Assembly: GCF_002926065.1 (NCBI RefSeq)
Contig: NZ_PREZ01000004.1
Location: 124,001-188,000, forward strand
Reading direction: 5' to 3'
Length of the DNA: 64,000 bases
Source: Jeotgalibacillus proteolyticus
GTDB taxonomy: Bacteria > Bacillota > Bacilli > Bacillales > Jeotgalibacillaceae
How positions within the stretch are numbered: the first letter of the stretch is position 1; the number at the start of each line of letters is the position of its first letter. Position numbers and translations under genes: made by a program. The notes under the pieces are model-generated. The model was given only the letters and a program-made list of their open reading frames with translations, searched no databases and was not told the origin of the DNA. Below, piece after piece: positions 58,869 to 64,000 of this stretch.

Positions 58869-59621
58869 TTATTTGTCTTCAGACCAGTCAAGCCCATCAA
58901 GAAATTCAAGCACATCCTGATGCAGCTGCTCCTTTTCCTTATCGAGCGTGATCACATGGCCTGATTTTTCATACCATTTCAATTTCTTATCATCCGTTTC
59001 AACACCGTCATGGATAATATTAGCAGAATCCATATTGATCATGTGGTCATGGCGTCCTTGTACGACAAACGTCGGCGTATAAATCATATCCACCGAGTTT
59101 CGGACATCCTTGATCAATGCCTGCAGAGCCTTAAGTGTCTCCATAGGAGTTTGGGCGAATTTCTCCATTTCGCTTTCAATCTGGTCTTTTTCTTTACCCT
59201 CGTATTTCTTAAACTCTCGGGCGTACTCAAGGACCCCTTTATACATCACTTCTTCGCTCTTTATGTACATCGGAGCACACATCGTAACAATACCCTTCAC
59301 AGGTACAGTGTAACCTAATTTAAGCGAAAATACGCCTCCTAATGAAAGACCTGCAACGGCAATTTCATCATACCCCAGACTCTTCAAATGATCATACCCG
59401 CGCATAACATCCTTCCACCAATCCGCAGGTCCTGTTTTCACAAGCTCCTCAGGCGGCACTCCATGACCTTTATAATGAGGTGCATGTGAGGTATACCCAT
59501 TTTTCTCTAAAAAGCGGCCAAGCATACGCACATCTGAAGAATTACCAGTAAATCCATGCAGCAACAGAACAGCCCGCTTTCCTCCTTCAAATGTAAATGG
59601 CTTCGGCAAATTCAATTTCAT
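58869..59621 (-). CDS. Carboxylesterase (YvaK/Est30-like)
   Basis: 250-residue alpha/beta hydrolase: oxyanion motif [12 protein letters not shown], nucleophile in [10 protein letters not shown], catalytic Asp in [11 protein letters not shown] and His in KSGHVITLD. It corresponds to the thermostable carboxylesterase Est30 family of bacilli, whose gene lies between secG and rnr. Its natural substrate is unknown. Confidence 0.93.
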   Translation of the reverse strand: MKLNLPKPFTFEGGKRAVLLLHGFTGNSSDVRMLGRFLEKNGYTSHAPHYKGHGVPPEELVKTGPADWWKDVMRGYDHLKSLGYDEIAVAGLSLGGVFSLKLGYTVPVKGIVTMCAPMYIKSEEVMYKGVLEYAREFKKYEGKEKDQIESEMEKFAQTPMETLKALQALIKDVRNSVDMIYTPTFVVQGRHDHMINMDSANIIHDGVETDDKKLKWYEKSGHVITLDKEKEQLHQDVLEFLDGLDWSEDK

Positions 59622-59834
59622 CTATAATCCACTCCTGTATAGTCAAATCAATACTACTATTTTAGTAAAGAACAGCCCGAAACGCCATTCATCTGATTTA
59701 ACCCCTTCACCAGCCTTTTTTCATCCTTATTATATAGTTCTAAAAAACCCACTTACTTATACAGATAACCTTTACTTTCAAAACAAAATTTGGTTCTATG
59801 CAAATTCCGAAGATCATTTTAAGTTTATTCGCAA

Positions 59835-59956
59835 GTTGATGAAGTGGAAGGGGCTGACTCCTGCGGGATGTAGCGGGTGCTTGAGATCCACTTGCGCTAG
59901 CAAGTTAGCTCAAGCACCCGCCCCGCGGAAAGCATGCCCCTGCAGCGGAAATCAAC
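59835..59956 (-). repeat. Dispersed palindromic repeat, copy E (full)
   Basis: 122 bp from GTTGAT to AATCAAC. Outer stem GGGTGCTTGAG pairs perfectly with CTCAAGCACCC; the T-A pair next to GC differs from A/C at this place in copies B and F. Inner stem CACTTGC-GCTA-GCAAGTT. Confidence 0.87.
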
Positions 59957-60061
59957 CCCTATTTAGAGTACATTCCTCTACCACAACCAAAGCAGAAGTG
60001 GTGTTAGAATACGAGACCCTTTAACATGCAAATTCCAAAGATCATTAAAGTTTACCTGCAA

Positions 60062-60182
60062 GTTGATTGCAGCGGAAGGGGCTGATCCCGCGGGATGAAG
60101 CGGGAGCTTGAGATCCACTTGCAGCAGCAAGTTAGCTCAAGCCCCGCCCCGCGGAAAGCATGCCCCTGCAGCGGAAATCAAC
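60062..60182 (-). repeat. Dispersed palindromic repeat, copy F (full)
   Basis: 121 bp from GTTGATT to AATCAAC, 105 bp after copy E. Hairpin loop AGCA; outer stem GGGAGCTTGAG against CTCAAGCCCCG has one mismatch. The right arm (CCGCGGAAAGCATGCCCCTGC) equals that of copy E. Confidence 0.87.
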
Positions 60183-60231
60183 CCACATTTAGAGCAAGAA
60201 ATCATTTAACCCAAAAATTTTTAATAAAAAC

Positions 60232-60261
60232 AAAAAAGCCTGACCAAATAATTTGATCAGG
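60232..60261 (-). terminator. Terminator of secG
   Basis: Minus strand: CCTGATCAAAT pairs with ATTTGGTCAGG, followed by CTTTTTTG, about 12 bp after the secG stop. Confidence 0.85.
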
Positions 60262-60272
60262 ACGCAAATTTA

Positions 60273-60506
60273 TTATTGAACTACATAAGCTACTGAAATC
60301 GTCAAAACGAAAAATAACACAGCTAGCACAATTGTAATACGGTTCAATACTAAGTCAATTCCACGCGCTTTTTGTTTACCAAACAACTGCTCAGCACCGC
60401 CTGAGATCGCACCTGATAGACCAGCACTTTTACCGGATTGCAATAATACAACAACAATCAACGAAATACATGTAATAACCAACAACACTGTTAATAAAGT
60501 TTCCAT
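60273..60506 (-). CDS. secG: Protein translocase subunit SecG
   Basis: 77-residue membrane protein of the SecYEG channel, with two TM segments ([20 protein letters not shown] and [17 protein letters not shown]) joined by the conserved loop [19 protein letters not shown]. The ATG at 60506 follows GGAGGTGGG, so six upstream codons in the open frame are excluded. First gene of the secG-esterase-rnr-smpB set. Confidence 0.95.
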   Translation of the reverse strand: METLLTVLLVITCISLIVVVLLQSGKSAGLSGAISGGAEQLFGKQKARGIDLVLNRITIVLAVLFFVLTISVAYVVQ

Positions 60507-60699
60507 GAGTCCCACCTCCTGCAACGAACATCACAATGAATCAATTTTATCACAGCGCTTCCCTGTACACAATAGGAGAAGAATAACCTTTATCCCCATC
60601 TAACATAATAAGACAACATCCACGATTGTAAATCCGTACTAATAGGACTAAACTATAATCAGTAAATGATCGACACTTCTGTCGGAAGAGGTGAGCGCA

Positions 60700-60783
60700 A
60701 TGAATCAGGCTATTCTCGTTGACAATGTAATAAAAACGTTTAATGGAAATGTAGAGGCAGTCAAAGGCATTATAGCAAGTTAG
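60700..60783 (+). pseudogene. Truncated ABC transporter ATPase gene (N-terminus only)
   Basis: Preceded by a good ribosome binding site (GGAAGAGGTGAGCGCA), the frame reads MNQAILVDNVIKTFNGNVEA and then VKGI, the canonical first strands of an ABC ATPase (drug-exporter type). It then runs directly into repeat copy G and stops after three codons. No Walker A or later part exists nearby. I read this as a gene destroyed by a deletion or rearrangement whose breakpoint lies inside the repeat. Confidence 0.8.
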
Positions 60784-60836
60784 CGAAAGGCCCCGCCCCG
60801 CGGAAAGCGTCCCCCTGAAGCGCAGTGAGCCGGGCT
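60774..60836 (-). repeat. Dispersed palindromic repeat, half copy G
   Basis: Begins at AGCAAGTTAGC, the 3' half of the central hairpin, and continues through CCCCGCCCCGCGGAAAGCGT to GAAGCGCAGTGAGCCGG. The other half is missing; its place is taken by the ABC gene remnant. Its outer arm matches copy A. Confidence 0.83.
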
Positions 60837-61010
60837 AAAGAGTTAGAGAATTTGTTTCTAGCTCTTTATTTATATTCACAAGCCCTGAACCCCCGAGGAA
60901 AACAAACGCTTTAAACAGAAATCACAGCCAATTTTCAAAAACTTATACTGAAATAACCATGCCCTGAATATACATATAAGTAACACATAAAGAATAGGGG
61001 CAAACTACTT

Positions 61011-61664
61011 ATGAAGAAACTGGCAGTTGGCATCATCATGACAAGTATTCTGTTCTCCCATTTACCAGTGCTTAAAAAACTAGTCGAAGCATCTAAAAAG
61101 AAAAAACACACCTTTATTGATCCTGCCCAGCCGTTTAGCCCCTTAAGCGAAAAAGAATTAAAGACCATTCGAAATTCAAAGATCGATTATGCAATTGAGT
61201 TGACTCATGAACAGGCCCTTATAAGAGCAGCAGAAATTTCGGGCAAGTCAATTAAACAGCTTAAAAGAGAATGCAGGGCTCCTGATAAAATTGTCTCTCT
61301 GGCTACTTCATGCTCCTGGGTTGAGAAAAAGCTGACTCTCTCCGTCAACTCCTACAGCGTGCCATTAATCGTCATTGTTAAGCTGTGCAGAAATGGTTCC
61401 CTCGGCTGGATTAATACACTCCAAAAACCACTGCTTCTTGAGCTTTCAGCAAGGGACAAACTGTTTAGCGGTGTCATTGAAGTCGATCTTGTCGCAAATG
61501 GCTTTTGTTATCTTGTTAACGGTCATTTATATCTAAAAGAAAATGTCGTTGGAACGGGAGCATTAGAAGCTGCCTCCGCGTCTACAGCTGCTTATTCTGT
61601 GTCGGAGACTTCTGATTATATTGGTGAATGTTACACCGGCTCAAAATGGGTAAAGCTTTTATAA
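61011..61664 (+). CDS. Hypothetical exported or membrane-anchored protein
   Basis: 217 residues. The N-terminal LAVGIIMTSILFSHLPVL is hydrophobic (signal peptide or anchor), followed by a basic stretch EASKKKKHTF. The remainder is mixed alpha/beta with five cysteines (ECRAP, TSCSW, KLCRN, GFCYL, GECYT) and an Ala/Ser-rich segment GALEAASASTAAYSVSE. I do not recognise the family. The ribosome binding site AGGGG is weak and 11 bp from the ATG. A strong terminator follows, so it is likely a real gene. Confidence 0.72.
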   Translation: MKKLAVGIIMTSILFSHLPVLKKLVEASKKKKHTFIDPAQPFSPLSEKELKTIRNSKIDYAIELTHEQALIRAAEISGKSIKQLKRECRAPDKIVSLATSCSWVEKKLTLSVNSYSVPLIVIVKLCRNGSLGWINTLQKPLLLELSARDKLFSGVIEVDLVANGFCYLVNGHLYLKENVVGTGALEAASASTAAYSVSETSDYIGECYTGSKWVKLL

Positions 61665-61673
61665 TACAACATG

Positions 61674-61711
61674 AAAACACCGTATCCCCTGAGAAGGATA
61701 CGGTGTTTTCT
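61674..61711. terminator. Bidirectional terminator before eno
   Basis: ACACCGTATCC pairs perfectly with GGATACGGTGT (11 bp) around an 8-nt loop with A and T tails; it serves the 217-aa gene (plus) and eno (minus). Confidence 0.88.
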
Positions 61712-61764
61712 TGTGTTCTCAGTCAGCCGGAATGCGCTGAGAATCGGGATATTTTTTGCACTAA

Positions 61765-64000
<2,236 letters not shown>

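Larger units (their letters stand above)
59622..60272. other. Gene-free interval with repeat copies E and F
   Basis: 651 bp without a credible gene. It contains copies E and F of the dispersed repeat within a direct duplication, each preceded by ATGCAAATTCC and GAAGATCATT-like words and followed by ATTTAGAG. The secG terminator is at its right end. Confidence 0.7.
60507..61010. other. Interval holding a broken ABC gene and a half repeat
   Basis: 504 bp between divergent secG and the exported-protein gene. It contains the 28-codon ABC ATPase remnant and half copy G. 60840-61010 is AT-rich with no feature I can support. Confidence 0.6.

Noticed and set aside
59836-60024. 62-codon plus-strand ORF starting in repeat copy E
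   Set aside because: It is produced by the GC-rich repeat sequence and is not kept open in copy F.
19261-60836. Possibility that the repeats are a CRISPR array
   Set aside because: Copies are about 120 bp, kilobases apart, palindromic and lack regular spacers; no cas genes.

Overview
The window looks like chromosomal DNA of a low-to-moderate-GC, endospore-forming Firmicute of the Bacillaceae type. The reasons are the gene order (suf - yurZ - metNPQ - yusE/yusF - gcvH - yusI - fadNAE - proline dehydrogenase, and secG - carboxylesterase - rnr - smpB - ssrA next to eno/gpmI), which I know from Bacillus subtilis, together with spore-coat-type genes, strong AGGAGG ribosome binding sites, an S-box riboswitch and U-tailed hairpin terminators. 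Genus cannot be fixed from sequence reading alone.

Layout. 1-4,886: minus-strand sufCDSUB iron-sulfur assembly operon (sufB runs off the left edge). 5,086-8,757: a 58-codon ORF, a YurZ-like protein and the methionine transporter metNPQ behind a SAM riboswitch. 8,887-11,866: thioredoxin-like and Toprim proteins, gcvH, an ArsC-fold protein, and an SDR-ArsR pair behind a tandem palindromic operator. 11,947-18,487: fadNAE beta-oxidation operon with a FadR box, and a proline dehydrogenase. 18,665-25,651: two coat-F-like genes, DUF2573, a Fur-box-preceded siderophore ATPase, thioredoxin, HAD phosphatase and a lone RND exporter. 25,728-33,976: sortase with an extra C-terminal domain, a small basic protein, DEAD-box helicase, SDR, alanine symporter, DsbA-like protein and ilvD. 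34,269-45,484: an exopolysaccharide locus. 45,575-49,377: YjbQ, PilZ, the hxlR/hxlAB formaldehyde module and rlmN. 49,934-55,231: hydrolase, sulfonate/nitrate-type ABC transporter and two unknown membrane-anchored proteins. 55,432-60,506: tmRNA, smpB, rnr, carboxylesterase, secG. 60,700-64,000: a broken ABC ATPase gene, an unknown exported protein, eno and the C-terminal part of gpmI.

How parts work together. The polysaccharide locus contains a complete set of homologues for making and loading a bacillosamine-type sugar: 4,6-dehydratase (PglF/EpsC-like), aminotransferase (PglE/EpsN), acetyltransferase (PglD/EpsM) and phosphoglycosyl transferase (PglC/EpsL). It also has glycosyltransferases, a Wzz-like protein, a flippase and a large membrane protein, and a PilZ gene lies next to it. 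ssrA, smpB and rnr form one ribosome-rescue and RNA-decay neighbourhood.

The main structure not explained by genes is a family of about 120-bp imperfectly palindromic intergenic elements: five full copies (19,261; 22,136; 49,581; 59,835; 60,062), one copy lacking the hairpin (49,772) and one half copy fused to a truncated gene (60,774). Copies differ in ways that preserve hairpin pairing, two pairs lie inside tandem duplications, and the half copy ends at the hairpin apex.
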